Notes under the pieces: generated by a model | What the model was told of the DNA's origin: nothing | Database searches by the model: none | What the model saw: the letters and a program-made list of their open reading frames with translations, nothing else | In this document: positions 1 to 7,665 of the stretch, in pieces | Position numbering within the stretch: position 1 is the stretch's first letter | Layout of the letters: each line of letters opens with the position of its first letter | DNA from: Mycolicibacter heraklionensis | Lineage (GTDB): Bacteria; Actinomycetota; Actinomycetes; Mycobacteriales; Mycobacteriaceae | NCBI RefSeq assembly: GCF_019645815.1 | Contig: NZ_CP080997.1 | Coordinates: forward strand, 3,786,880 to 3,850,879 | Length of the DNA: 64,000 nt | Direction: 5' to 3' | Position numbers and translations under genes: made by a program

Positions 1-82
1 CCGGCGAAGCCACCACCGCGGCGGCGCTGGTCACGGCTACCGCCGCAACACCCAGCGAGTGGAACGTGGGGATTACCTTCAT
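1..82 (-). CDS. Secreted protein, N-terminal fragment (cut by window edge)
   Basis: Only the first 27 codons are in the window. They read as a signal peptide: Met-Lys-Val, a short polar stretch, then an alanine/valine-rich hydrophobic core ending near Ala-Ser-Pro. A clear ribosome binding site (GGAGG, five bases before the ATG) supports the start. The mature protein lies outside the window, so no function can be given. It is codirectional with the downstream-oriented GH5 gene but separated from it by an AT-rich gap, so it probably has its own promoter. Confidence 0.6.
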   Translation of the reverse strand, partial: MKVIPTFHSLGVAAVAVTSAAAVVASP

Positions 83-277
83 GGCGACCTCCGGCAGCGG
101 CACGGAAACTGCTTTTTGCGTGCAGAACATTAGCCCCTACATGTTGAAATGCTGAAGTAATTCTGAATAACTCTAAGTTTTAACTGTAGTAAATTCAGCC
201 GCTGACGGCGTTGGCCCTGGGAACGCGCCAGTCGTCCGGCTGGAAGTTTGCGTCGCTTCCGGGTGGTCCACTCCCGC
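83..277 (-). promoter_or_regulatory. AT-rich intergenic region, probable promoter of the truncated secreted-protein gene
   Basis: This 195-base gap is visibly lower in GC than its surroundings, especially 110-200, as expected of a promoter in a high-GC genome. It lies upstream of the truncated gene and downstream of the GH5 stop. I see no confident -10 or operator motif and no strong terminator hairpin. Confidence 0.3.
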
Positions 278-2446
278 TCAGGCCGGCTTGACCAGGACGT
301 CGACGGTGCTGGCGCCGTGGTCGGCGGCGATCACCAGCACCGAGGAGCCGGCTCCGGACACCACGTGCCCGCCGATGACGTCCACCTGGTAGCCGTCCGG
401 GTACTGCAGCGCCGGCACCACGATTCGGGTCTGCGCGTCGGCGGCGAAACCGCCCGAGCCGTCAGCCATCGCGGTGGAGTAGCTGAAGTGGAAGACGCCG
501 CCTGCGAACGACCAGGCGGTCGGCACACCGGCGATCGTCTGCGGGTACGGCTCGGCCAGCGCCGCCAGCTTGGCGGCGTCGACGTTGTCGCCCACCGGCG
601 GCAGATTGGTGTCGAAGACCAGCGCCTGACCCTCCGGAGAGCTGCTGGCGACGTCACCGCCGGTATAGGCCCACTCCAGCCAGCCGTACCGATAGGGGTT
701 GGTGTGCGCCAATGTATTGGCGATGACACCAGCGTTGGCGGTGGCGCCGAACTCCGTCATCAGCGCCGGGACGTTGTGCGAGTCGGCATATGCCGCAGCG
801 TTGTTCAACAGGATGTCGAAGTTGAGCCCACAGCCGAAGTCGATGTCGAACACCGAGTTCGCCAGGCAGTAGTTGTGGAACGCGAAGATGCCGTGTGGAT
901 CGTCCACGACTCCCAACGACGTCGGTATGGCCGTGTTGAACAGGAAAGTCGGTTCGAACAGCACCGGGGTGTTCGGGTCGACAGAGCGGATCGCCGCGGT
1001 CATCTGGTTGTAGAACGGCGTCAGGGTCTGGGCGTCGAAGTGCGGACTGCCCAACGCGGCAGACAGCCACGGCGAGCCCGGCCACGGCTCGTTGATGATC
1101 CCGTAGCCGGCCACACTCGCGTCGTCCTTGAAGTAGTCGGCGACGTACTGCCACGAGCGCGCGTAGTGGTTGGCCAGCCCGATCCCATCCTCGGCTTTGG
1201 CGTTGGACCAGAACGCATCCCAGGCGTGCAGCTGCGCGGGGTTGACCAGGTAGGTGCCGATCTGGCCGACGTCGGGGTTGGGCAACCCGCCGGTCAGAAC
1301 CGCCCAGTCCGGCGCGCCGTCGCCACCGAAGCCCGCACTGTAGAAGTCCTGGTGGAAGTCGAGAATGCTGTAGATGCCGTGGTCGGCCAGGGTTTGCACG
1401 GTCTGCTTGATCGCGGCGAGATAGTCGGGGTCGAACACGCCGGGCTGCGGCTCCACGCCGGCCCAGAGCACCCCCACCCGAACGGCATTGAAGCCGTTGG
1501 CCGCCAGGAACGCCGCGTCGTCGTCGCCGAACCCGTTGGCGCCCGGCGTGTACGGCGCGATCTTGTAGACCTGGTTGAGCCCGTGCAGGATCACCACCTT
1601 GCCGTCGCTGTCGGTGATCCAGGCGCCGGCGGTGGACAGGCCGGTGTAGGGGCCACTGTCCGGGGCGCCGGCCAGGGTGCCGAAGTGCCCGACCGCGCCG
1701 TGGATCCCGAACATGCCGGCCGCACCGCCGGCACCGCCCAGCGCCGGCAGGCTGCCGGCGCCGCCGTAGACACCGTTGCCGGCGTCGCCACCGGCACCGC
1801 CGACGCCCATCAGCCAGCCGCCGGCACCGCCGTCTCCACCGTTGCCCCCGGAACCACCGTCACCCCCGTCGCCACCGGCGCCGCCGTTGCCGAACATGCC
1901 GGCCGCTCCCCCGGCCCCGCCGCCACCGCCGGCGTTGTTGTCCCAGCCGGCGCCGCCGTCACCGAAGAGCCAGCCCGCGTCACCGCCGTCGGGATGCGTC
2001 TCGGTTCCTGCCGTGCCGTCGGCGATCATCGCGCCCCACCCCAGCGCTCTACTGAGATCGTTGAGCCCGTCCAGGATTGGCGTGGGGCCGGTGGCATGGA
2101 TCCAGCTTTCGATGCCGGTGTGCAGCGGGGTGTAGATGAGCTGTTGCAGCCACGCCGTCGCATCGGCTGCTCCCGCGCTCGGCGCTCCGGAGATCCCGGC
2201 CAGGACGTCGTTCCAGTGCGCCGGGTCGAAGAATGCGTCCCAAGCCGCCGGGCTCGACAGCGCGGGCCAGTCCACGCTGTGGGTGGCCGCGTCCACGAAC
2301 GGCGCCATCACCTGCTCGAGCACGTCGTCGATCACCTCGGCGCTCGCCGGGACCGGTGCGGTCACGCTGACCGCCAGGGCCGAGCCGACCGCGGCGCCCA
2401 GCCCTACGGCCCGACGATTGACTGTGCCGCTGCGACGTCGAGCCAT
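278..2446 (-). CDS. Secreted GH5 endoglycoceramidase-like hydrolase with PGRS-like glycine-rich linker
   Basis: The protein is 722 aa from ATG 2446, which has an AGAGGT ribosome binding site; longer in-frame starts lack a signal peptide at the N-terminus. Residues 1-36 form a signal peptide ending Ala-Ser-Ala. A helical segment follows to about 150, then a Gly-Gly-Ala/Gly-Gly-Asp repeat region (about 153-250) like the PGRS part of PE_PGRS proteins, then a GH5 TIM barrel from about 272. The acid/base is Glu453 in Asn-Glu-Pro-Trp-Pro-Gly and the nucleophile Glu565 in Thr-Glu-Phe-Gly. The barrel motifs (HQD, GDGAPDWA) resemble endoglycoceramidases, which release the glycan from glycosphingolipids; another beta-glycan is possible. 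There is no PE domain. It is divergently placed from the DUF732 gene. Confidence 0.8.
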   Translation of the reverse strand: MARRRSGTVNRRAVGLGAAVGSALAVSVTAPVPASAEVIDDVLEQVMAPFVDAATHSVDWPALSSPAAWDAFFDPAHWNDVLAGISGAPSAGAADATAWLQQLIYTPLHTGIESWIHATGPTPILDGLNDLSRALGWGAMIADGTAGTETHPDGGDAGWLFGDGGAGWDNNAGGGGGAGGAAGMFGNGGAGGDGGDGGSGGNGGDGGAGGWLMGVGGAGGDAGNGVYGGAGSLPALGGAGGAAGMFGIHGAVGHFGTLAGAPDSGPYTGLSTAGAWITDSDGKVVILHGLNQVYKIAPYTPGANGFGDDDAAFLAANGFNAVRVGVLWAGVEPQPGVFDPDYLAAIKQTVQTLADHGIYSILDFHQDFYSAGFGGDGAPDWAVLTGGLPNPDVGQIGTYLVNPAQLHAWDAFWSNAKAEDGIGLANHYARSWQYVADYFKDDASVAGYGIINEPWPGSPWLSAALGSPHFDAQTLTPFYNQMTAAIRSVDPNTPVLFEPTFLFNTAIPTSLGVVDDPHGIFAFHNYCLANSVFDIDFGCGLNFDILLNNAAAYADSHNVPALMTEFGATANAGVIANTLAHTNPYRYGWLEWAYTGGDVASSSPEGQALVFDTNLPPVGDNVDAAKLAALAEPYPQTIAGVPTAWSFAGGVFHFSYSTAMADGSGGFAADAQTRIVVPALQYPDGYQVDVIGGHVVSGAGSSVLVIAADHGASTVDVLVKPA

Positions 2447-2525
2447 CTGGCGTGGACCTCTCTTCGTCCCATAAAACTGAGCGTTACATGTGCCCTGTAT
2501 GAATGATTCCAACAAACGTAGCGGG

Positions 2526-2547
2526 TTGAGCCTCGATTTCGGCTCAA
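2526..2547. promoter_or_regulatory. Inverted repeat in divergent intergenic region
   Basis: TTGAGCC and GGCTCAA form a perfect 7-bp inverted repeat with an 8-base spacer. It sits between the divergent GH5 gene (start 2446) and DUF732 gene (start 2707), so it could be an operator or a small hairpin. No known regulator motif is matched. Confidence 0.25.
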
Positions 2548-2706
2548 AGCCCCGAAAATGCGGCATCGGCCCGGGCGATATAGCGCCGTAGGCAAACCGT
2601 GACCCGGCCGACTCGCCGGTGTTATCGCTTTGATGCAGGATTTCAACAAGAACGTTCGGACAAGTCCCGGGTACCGCTCGGCGCCGGACCACGACGAGGG
2701 GGATGC

Positions 2707-3144
2707 ATGCCAGGCTTCATGATCAAGGCGGGCGCGGGGGCAGGCCTAGCCGGCCTGATCGCGACCACCGGATTCGCGGCACCGGCGCAGGCGAGCCCGG
2801 TCGACACGTCGTTCCTGTCCGATCTGGCCGGGGCCGGCATTCCGGTCGCCGACCCGGCCGCGACGGCAGCTCTCGGCCAGTCGGTGTGCCCGATGCTGAC
2901 CGAGCCCGCCGGCACCGCCGCGTCAGTGGCGGCCCCGGTCGCCGGCCTGGGCGGCGGCCCCTCCCTGTCGCCGCAGATGGCGCAGCTGTTCACCGAGATC
3001 GCCGTGCAGATCTACTGCCCCCAGATGCTGTCTCAGCTGGCCAGTGGTCAGGTGCCGGATCTGCCGCAGATCCCGGGGATGTCGGTCGGTGTTCCCGGCT
3101 TAACCGGTGGGATCCCGGCCATTCCGGCCATCCCCGGGTTTTAG
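2707..3144 (+). CDS. DUF732 family secreted protein
   Basis: 145 aa from ATG 2707, preceded by a GAGGGGG ribosome binding site; the reading frame stays open upstream but that part is Arg-rich and not protein-like. A signal peptide spans about residues 1-30, ending Ala-Gln-Ala-Ser. The mature part has the DUF732 layout of two cysteines (Ser-Val-Cys-Pro and Ile-Tyr-Cys-Pro) likely to form a disulfide. The C-terminal third is a Pro/Gly/Ile-rich tail with repeated Ile-Pro-Ala/Gly-Ile-Pro units, unusual for the family, which is normally about 100 aa. DUF732 proteins are common in mycobacteria and have no established function. Two more family members occur at 16878 and 51064. Confidence 0.75.
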   Translation: MPGFMIKAGAGAGLAGLIATTGFAAPAQASPVDTSFLSDLAGAGIPVADPAATAALGQSVCPMLTEPAGTAASVAAPVAGLGGGPSLSPQMAQLFTEIAVQIYCPQMLSQLASGQVPDLPQIPGMSVGVPGLTGGIPAIPAIPGF

Positions 3145-3177
3145 CACTCGCAGCCTCGGGCTCCCTACTAGTACTTG

Positions 3178-4440
3178 CTAGTACTTGCCGAACGCGAGCG
3201 CCACGTTGTGGCCGCCGAATCCGAAGGAATTGCTGATCGCGTAGCGGTAGTCGCCCGGCCGCACGTCGCCGGCGACGACGTCCAGATCGATCTCCGGGTC
3301 GAGCCGGTGCAGGTTCAGCGTCGGCGGGACCACACCGTCCCGCAGCGTCAGTGCGGTCAGGATCGCTTCCACCGCCCCGACCGCACCCACCGAATGGCCG
3401 AGCGCGGACTTGGGCGCATACACCGCCGGACGGTGGGCGCCCATGGCGTTGTTGATCGCCTGGGCCTCGGCCAGGTCCCCGATTCGGGTCCCGGTGGCGT
3501 GCGCGTTGATGTGGTCGATGTCGCGGGGAGCCAGCCCGGCAAGTTCCATTGCCCGCGTCATGGCGTATCCCGCTCGTTCGCCCAGCGGATCGGGCGCCAC
3601 GATGTGATGGCCGTCCGAGGTGATGCCGGCACCCATCAACCGGCCGAGAATCGTTGCGCCGCGCGCCTTTGCGTGCTCATGAGTCTCGATGACCATCAAG
3701 GCGCCGGCCTCGCCGAACACGAAGCCGTTGCGGTCGGCGTCGAAGGGCCGGCAGGCACCCGCCGGGTCGTCGTTGGTGGTGGAGAGCACGATGCGCATCG
3801 CGGCGAATCCCGCGATGGGCACCGCTTCGATCTTGGTCTCGACCCCGCCGCAGATCGCGATGTCGGCTTCGTCGTAGACGATGTTGCGCCAGGCCTGCGC
3901 GATACCCTCGGCGCCCGAAGCGCACGCCGAGATCGGGGTGAAGACACCCGCCTTGGCGCCACGTTCCAGCCCCACGGCGGCGGCCGCGGCGTTGGGCATG
4001 TATTTCTGCACACCCAGCGGCGACACTGCCCTCATGCCGCGCTCCACCATGCCCTGGTATCCCCAGACCAGCTCTTCGGGCGAGCCGAGCCCGGTGCCGA
4101 TCGACACCAGCAAGCGACGTGAATCCACCTCCGGCGAGCCGGCATTCGCCCAGACCCGACGACCGAGGATGACCGCCATTTTCTGCAGGTATGACAGCCG
4201 GTGCAATTCCTTGCGGTTCAGCTCGTGGTCGAAGTCCTCGAGCAGATGGCCGCCGATACGCACCGGGAGGTCGAACTGCTCGACGAACGGGTCGTCGAGC
4301 TTGCGGATGCCACTCTGCCCGTCCAGCAATTTCTTCCAGGTTTCGTCGGCGTCGGTTGCCAGCGCAGTCGTCATCGCGACTCCGGTGATGACGACCTCGG
4401 GAAGGCCTTTCCCGGTGGAGAGCCGAGTCACTCGGGCCAT
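3178..4440 (-). CDS. KasA/KasB-type beta-ketoacyl-ACP synthase (FAS-II / mycolate elongation)
   Basis: 420 aa from ATG 4440, behind GAGGCG. It condenses malonyl-ACP with a growing acyl-ACP. The Cys-His-His triad is complete: Cys173 (Ser-Ala-Cys-Ala-Ser-Gly), His314 (Asn-Ala-His-Ala-Thr-Gly) and His349 (Gly-His-Ser-Val-Gly-Ala). The C-terminal Gly-Phe-Gly-Gly-His-Asn motif is present. The sequence is closest in memory to KasB/KasA of the FAS-II system, but here it is not next to acpM, kasA or accD6. It is the last gene of an operon with two mycolic acid methyltransferases, 23 bases after the second. It is therefore likely an extra or relocated synthase acting on meromycolate chains. A 10-bp direct duplication overlaps its stop. 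Confidence 0.9.
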   Translation of the reverse strand: MARVTRLSTGKGLPEVVITGVAMTTALATDADETWKKLLDGQSGIRKLDDPFVEQFDLPVRIGGHLLEDFDHELNRKELHRLSYLQKMAVILGRRVWANAGSPEVDSRRLLVSIGTGLGSPEELVWGYQGMVERGMRAVSPLGVQKYMPNAAAAAVGLERGAKAGVFTPISACASGAEGIAQAWRNIVYDEADIAICGGVETKIEAVPIAGFAAMRIVLSTTNDDPAGACRPFDADRNGFVFGEAGALMVIETHEHAKARGATILGRLMGAGITSDGHHIVAPDPLGERAGYAMTRAMELAGLAPRDIDHINAHATGTRIGDLAEAQAINNAMGAHRPAVYAPKSALGHSVGAVGAVEAILTALTLRDGVVPPTLNLHRLDPEIDLDVVAGDVRPGDYRYAISNSFGFGGHNVALAFGKY

Positions 4441-4463
4441 ATCCGCGCCTCGCTTCCGGGCCG

Positions 4464-5333
4464 CTACTTGGTCAAGATGAACTGCCCGACGTTGCTGATC
4501 CCCCTGCGGAAGAGGTCGGCGCAGCCGGTCAGATAGCGGAGATAGCGCTCGTACACTTCTTCGGATTGCAGGGCGATGGCGCGTTCGCGGTTGCTCCGCA
4601 AATTGGCCGCCCACATGTCCAGGGTCCGGATGTAGTGCTCCGGCATCAGAAAAGCGTCCTGGATATGGAATCCGGCGCCTTGGGAGTATTCGTAGATGTC
4701 GTCGCGGCCCGCCATCTCCCCGCCGGGAAAGATCTCCTTGCCGAGGAATCGGACGAAGCGCAGATCGCTCATCGTCACTTTGATGCCATGCTCGCGCCAA
4801 TAGGTCTGGGGATAGGTGAATATGCTGTGGAAGAGCATTCGGCCGTCATCGGGCAGAATCTCGTAGGCTCGCTCGAAGAACGCGGCATAGCGCGCCTTCT
4901 TGAATGCGTCGAACGCCTCGATGGTGAAGATCCGATCGACCTTCTCGTCGAACTCCTCCCAACCCTGCAAGCGCGCCTCCGCCCGCCGCTCGGTCTCGAT
5001 CGCCGCCAAACTGGTCGCGCTGCGTGCGTAGTGGTTGCGACTGAGCGTGATACCGATGACATTGACATCGAACTTCGTCACCGCCCGGACCAGCCCTGCT
5101 CCCCACCCGCAACCGACGTCCAACACCGTCATCCCCGGTTCGAGGTTGAGTTTGCGTAATGCCAAGTCGTACTTCGCGTTCTGCGCTTCCTCGAGGGTCA
5201 TGTCGTCGCGCTCGAAGTACGCGCACGTGTAGGCCATCGTCGGATCGAGGAACAGCGCAAAGAAGTCATCGGAGATGTCATATGCCGCTTGGGACTCTTC
5301 GTAGTACGGCTTGAGATTGGTCATCTGGACCAT
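4464..5333 (-). CDS. umaA: Mycolic acid methyltransferase, UmaA-like
   Basis: 289 aa; ATG 5333 follows GGAGG by five bases. A member of the SAM-dependent mycolic acid cyclopropane synthase family (CmaA/MmaA/PcaA/UmaA). The N-terminal Tyr-Tyr-Glu-Glu-Ser-Gln, the Ala-Tyr-Thr-Cys-Ala-Tyr-Phe-Glu-Arg motif, the SAM loop Val-Leu-Asp-Val-Gly-Cys-Gly-Trp-Gly and the terminal Leu-Thr-Lys match UmaA best as I recall it. The usual Ser-Ile/Leu-Gly-Ala-Phe-Glu-His segment is replaced by Thr-Ile-Glu-Ala-Phe-Asp-Ala, also more UmaA-like. UmaA's chemistry is less settled than that of CmaA2 or PcaA, so the product is uncertain. It lies between the cmaA2-like gene (18-base gap) and the ketosynthase, implying one transcript. 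Confidence 0.85.
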   Translation of the reverse strand: MVQMTNLKPYYEESQAAYDISDDFFALFLDPTMAYTCAYFERDDMTLEEAQNAKYDLALRKLNLEPGMTVLDVGCGWGAGLVRAVTKFDVNVIGITLSRNHYARSATSLAAIETERRAEARLQGWEEFDEKVDRIFTIEAFDAFKKARYAAFFERAYEILPDDGRMLFHSIFTYPQTYWREHGIKVTMSDLRFVRFLGKEIFPGGEMAGRDDIYEYSQGAGFHIQDAFLMPEHYIRTLDMWAANLRSNRERAIALQSEEVYERYLRYLTGCADLFRRGISNVGQFILTK

Positions 5334-5351
5334 CTTGTCCTCCGAATTCGC

Positions 5352-6281
5352 TTATGCCACTGCTTTTTCCATCGTGAATTGGCAGACGTCGGTGTAACCG
5401 TCACGGAACAGCTCGCGGCAACCGGTCAGGTACTTCAAGAACGTTTCGTAGGTCTGCTCGCCTTTCAGCTCGACCGCCTGGTCCTTGTGCGCTTCCAGTG
5501 CCTTGGCCCAGGTATCCAAGGTGCGCACATAATTCGACCCGATCAGCTGGTGGCGGGTGATCGAGAAGCCGCAGCGGGTCGCGTGCTCGTCAACGATCGA
5601 GATCTGCGGCAACCGTCCGCCGGGATAGATCTCGGTCAGGATGAAATGGATGAAGCGCAACAACGACATCGTCTTCTTCAGCCCCCGCCGCTCGCCCTCT
5701 TCGGCGGTGGGCACCACGATGGAATGCAGGAGCATCACTCCGTCGTCGGGCAGGACGCGGTGGCACATGGTGAAGAAGTCGTCGTAGCGCTGGTAGGTGC
5801 CGACGCCATCGGCGAAGTGCTCGAAGGCCCCCAAGGACACGATGCGGTCCACCGGTTCGTCGAATTCCTCCCAGCCCTGCAGTCGCACCTGTTTCGAGCG
5901 TGGGCTGTCCATTTCGGCGAATTTCTGTGCGCAATGGACCACTTGGTTTTTGCTCAGTGTCAGCCCGATGACATTGACGTCGTACTTCTCGACGGCCCGC
6001 CGCATGGTGGAGCCCCAACCGCAACCGATGTCGAGCAGCGTCATCCCGGGCTGCAGGCCCAGCTTGCCCAATGCCAAGTCCACTTTGGCCATCTGAGCTT
6101 GTTCGAGCGTCATATCGTCGCGCTCGAAATATGCGCAGCTGTAGGTCATCGTCGGATCCAGCCACAGCCGAAAGAATTCGTTGGACCGGTCGTAGTGCGA
6201 CCGGACGTGGTCGACATCCGGAATCAGTTCGACGCCCAGGGACCTTGAATACGACCCTGCTGATGAATTCATTTCGGGCAC
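5352..6281 (-). CDS. cmaA2: Cyclopropane mycolic acid synthase, CmaA2-like
   Basis: 309 aa. GTG 6281 is chosen because GGAGG lies six bases upstream; ATG 6272 is the alternative. SAM-dependent enzyme that adds a methylene bridge to a double bond of meromycolyl chains. The motifs His-Tyr-Asp-Arg-Ser-Asn-Glu-Phe-Phe, Leu-Asp-Ile-Gly-Cys-Gly-Trp-Gly-Ser-Thr, Ser-Leu-Gly-Ala-Phe-Glu-His-Phe-Ala-Asp and Asp-Val-Cys-Gln-Phe-Thr follow CmaA2 closely. CmaA2 introduces trans cyclopropanes in M. tuberculosis; the exact specificity here is inference. It is the first gene of the operon; the 155-base region upstream (6282-6436) should hold the promoter. Confidence 0.88.
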   Translation of the reverse strand: MPEMNSSAGSYSRSLGVELIPDVDHVRSHYDRSNEFFRLWLDPTMTYSCAYFERDDMTLEQAQMAKVDLALGKLGLQPGMTLLDIGCGWGSTMRRAVEKYDVNVIGLTLSKNQVVHCAQKFAEMDSPRSKQVRLQGWEEFDEPVDRIVSLGAFEHFADGVGTYQRYDDFFTMCHRVLPDDGVMLLHSIVVPTAEEGERRGLKKTMSLLRFIHFILTEIYPGGRLPQISIVDEHATRCGFSITRHQLIGSNYVRTLDTWAKALEAHKDQAVELKGEQTYETFLKYLTGCRELFRDGYTDVCQFTMEKAVA

Positions 6282-6436
6282 CGGCTTCCTCCCCGACTCG
6301 TCCGACCGACGTGAACCGGCCGTACCCGCGCGGGTTCCCGGCGCGCGGGAGGGTCAAACACGTCACCCGATCTGATGGGCAGAACTGGCGGATGCGCCCG
6401 TCGCGCTCAAGAAATTGTCGGACAGGTAAAAAACGA

Positions 6437-6727
6437 CTAGCTGGTCCCGAGCGGGTCGATGGTCGCGGCCACGTAGAGCATCACCGTCGCCGCCGTCGTC
6501 ATCGTCGCGAAGTCCAGCCCCCGGTCCCGCAGCACCAGCAGCCCGGCCCGATCCTCGGACAGCACCAGGCGCAGCGCGGCGGCCACCCCGGTCCCGATCC
6601 CGATCAGCAGCGCGCCGCGCCGCCAGAAGTTCGCCCCGGCCAGCACGAACGCCGCCGTGAAGATCAGCCCGACCAGCAAGATCGGCCACTGCGCGGCGAT
6701 CACCCGGCGGACATCGGCGGCCCTCAC
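6437..6727 (-). CDS. DUF3017 small membrane protein
   Basis: 96 aa from GTG 6727, overlapping the folD stop as GTGA. Three hydrophobic segments are visible (about residues 13-30, 38-52 and 76-90), so it is a small integral membrane protein. It corresponds to the DUF3017 gene that follows folD in mycobacteria (Rv3355c). Function unknown. The overlap means translation is probably coupled to folD. Confidence 0.8.
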   Translation of the reverse strand: MRAADVRRVIAAQWPILLVGLIFTAAFVLAGANFWRRGALLIGIGTGVAAALRLVLSEDRAGLLVLRDRGLDFATMTTAATVMLYVAATIDPLGTS

Positions 6728-7572
6728 AGCGTGCCCTCGACCCTTTCCACCACGTTGGTCAGCAGGAACGCCCGAGTCAGCGGACCCACCCCGCCGGGGT
6801 TGGGCGACACATGACCGGCCACCTCCCACACGTCGGGGTGCACGTCGCCGACCAGTCCGGCGTCGGTACGCGACACCCCGACGTCGACGATCGCCGCGCC
6901 CGGACGCACCATGTCGGCGGTGAGCATGTGCGGCACCCCGACCGCGGCCACGATGATGTCGGCCTGGCGGGTCAGCTCCGCAAGATCACGGGTCCCGGTG
7001 TGGCACAGCGTGACGGTGGCGTTCTCCGACCGGCGGGTCAGCAGCAGACCCAGCGGGCGCCCTACCGTCACGCCACGCCCGATCACCACGACATGGGCGC
7101 CGGCAATCGGCACCTCGTAGCGGCGCAGCAGGTGCACGATGCCGCGCGGGGTGCAGGGCAGCGCCGCCGGGGTGCCCAGCACCAGCCGACCCAGGTTGGT
7201 CGGATGCAGCCCGTCGGCGTCCTTGGCCGGGTCGACGCGCTCCAGTGCGGCGTTCTCGTCCAGATGTTTGGGCAGCGGCAGCTGCACGATGTAGCCGGTG
7301 CAGTCGTCGTTGGCGTTCAGCTCGTCGATGGTGTCGTTGAGCTGGGCCGGGCTGCAGTCCGCCGGCAGGTCGCGGCGGATCGAGGTGATGCCGACCTTGG
7401 CGCAGTCGGCGTGCTTGCCGCGCACGTAGGCGTGTGAGCCGGGATCGTCACCGACCAGAATGGTGCCCAGACCAGGCGTGCGGCCCGCGGCGGTCAGCGC
7501 CGCCACTCGTGCCTGAAGGTCGACGAAGATCTCGTCGCGCGTGGCCTTGCCGTCCAACGTAATCGCACCCAC
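6724..7572 (-). CDS. folD: Bifunctional methylenetetrahydrofolate dehydrogenase / cyclohydrolase FolD
   Basis: 282 aa from GTG 7572 (Val-Gly-Ala-Ile-Thr-Leu-Asp-Gly), which matches the usual family length; the longer open frame upstream is not conserved. FolD interconverts 5,10-methylene-THF, methenyl-THF and 10-formyl-THF in the cytoplasm, using NADP. Visible motifs: Tyr-Val-Arg-Gly-Lys (catalytic Lys in the usual Tyr-x3-Lys position), Gln-Leu-Pro-Leu-Pro, Asp-Ala-Asp-Gly-Leu, the nucleotide-binding Gly-Arg-Gly-Val-Thr-Val-Gly-Arg-Pro and the C-terminal Pro-Gly-Gly-Val-Gly-Pro. Arg-Gly replaces the more common Arg-Ser of that loop. Divergent from the oxidoreductase at 7666 with 93 bases between. 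Confidence 0.95.
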   Translation of the reverse strand: MGAITLDGKATRDEIFVDLQARVAALTAAGRTPGLGTILVGDDPGSHAYVRGKHADCAKVGITSIRRDLPADCSPAQLNDTIDELNANDDCTGYIVQLPLPKHLDENAALERVDPAKDADGLHPTNLGRLVLGTPAALPCTPRGIVHLLRRYEVPIAGAHVVVIGRGVTVGRPLGLLLTRRSENATVTLCHTGTRDLAELTRQADIIVAAVGVPHMLTADMVRPGAAIVDVGVSRTDAGLVGDVHPDVWEVAGHVSPNPGGVGPLTRAFLLTNVVERVEGTL

Positions 7573-7665
7573 GCGGACAGTCTGGCATGTCCGCGCGCGA
7601 CGCCAATGACGACGACCCGCTTCGCCCGGCTTCGCCGCGCTTGCGGTCGCCGTTAAGCTCCGGCT

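Noticed and set aside
248..2506. 752-codon + strand open frame opposite the GH5 gene
   Set aside because: Arg/Val/Gly/Asp-rich composition without domains; it is the antisense shadow of the glycine-rich GH5 gene.
7615..7655. Dispersed intergenic repeat sharing CCGCGCTTGCG with 17939-17953
   Set aside because: The shared core is only about 11 bases of GC-rich sequence, which can occur by chance in this genome.
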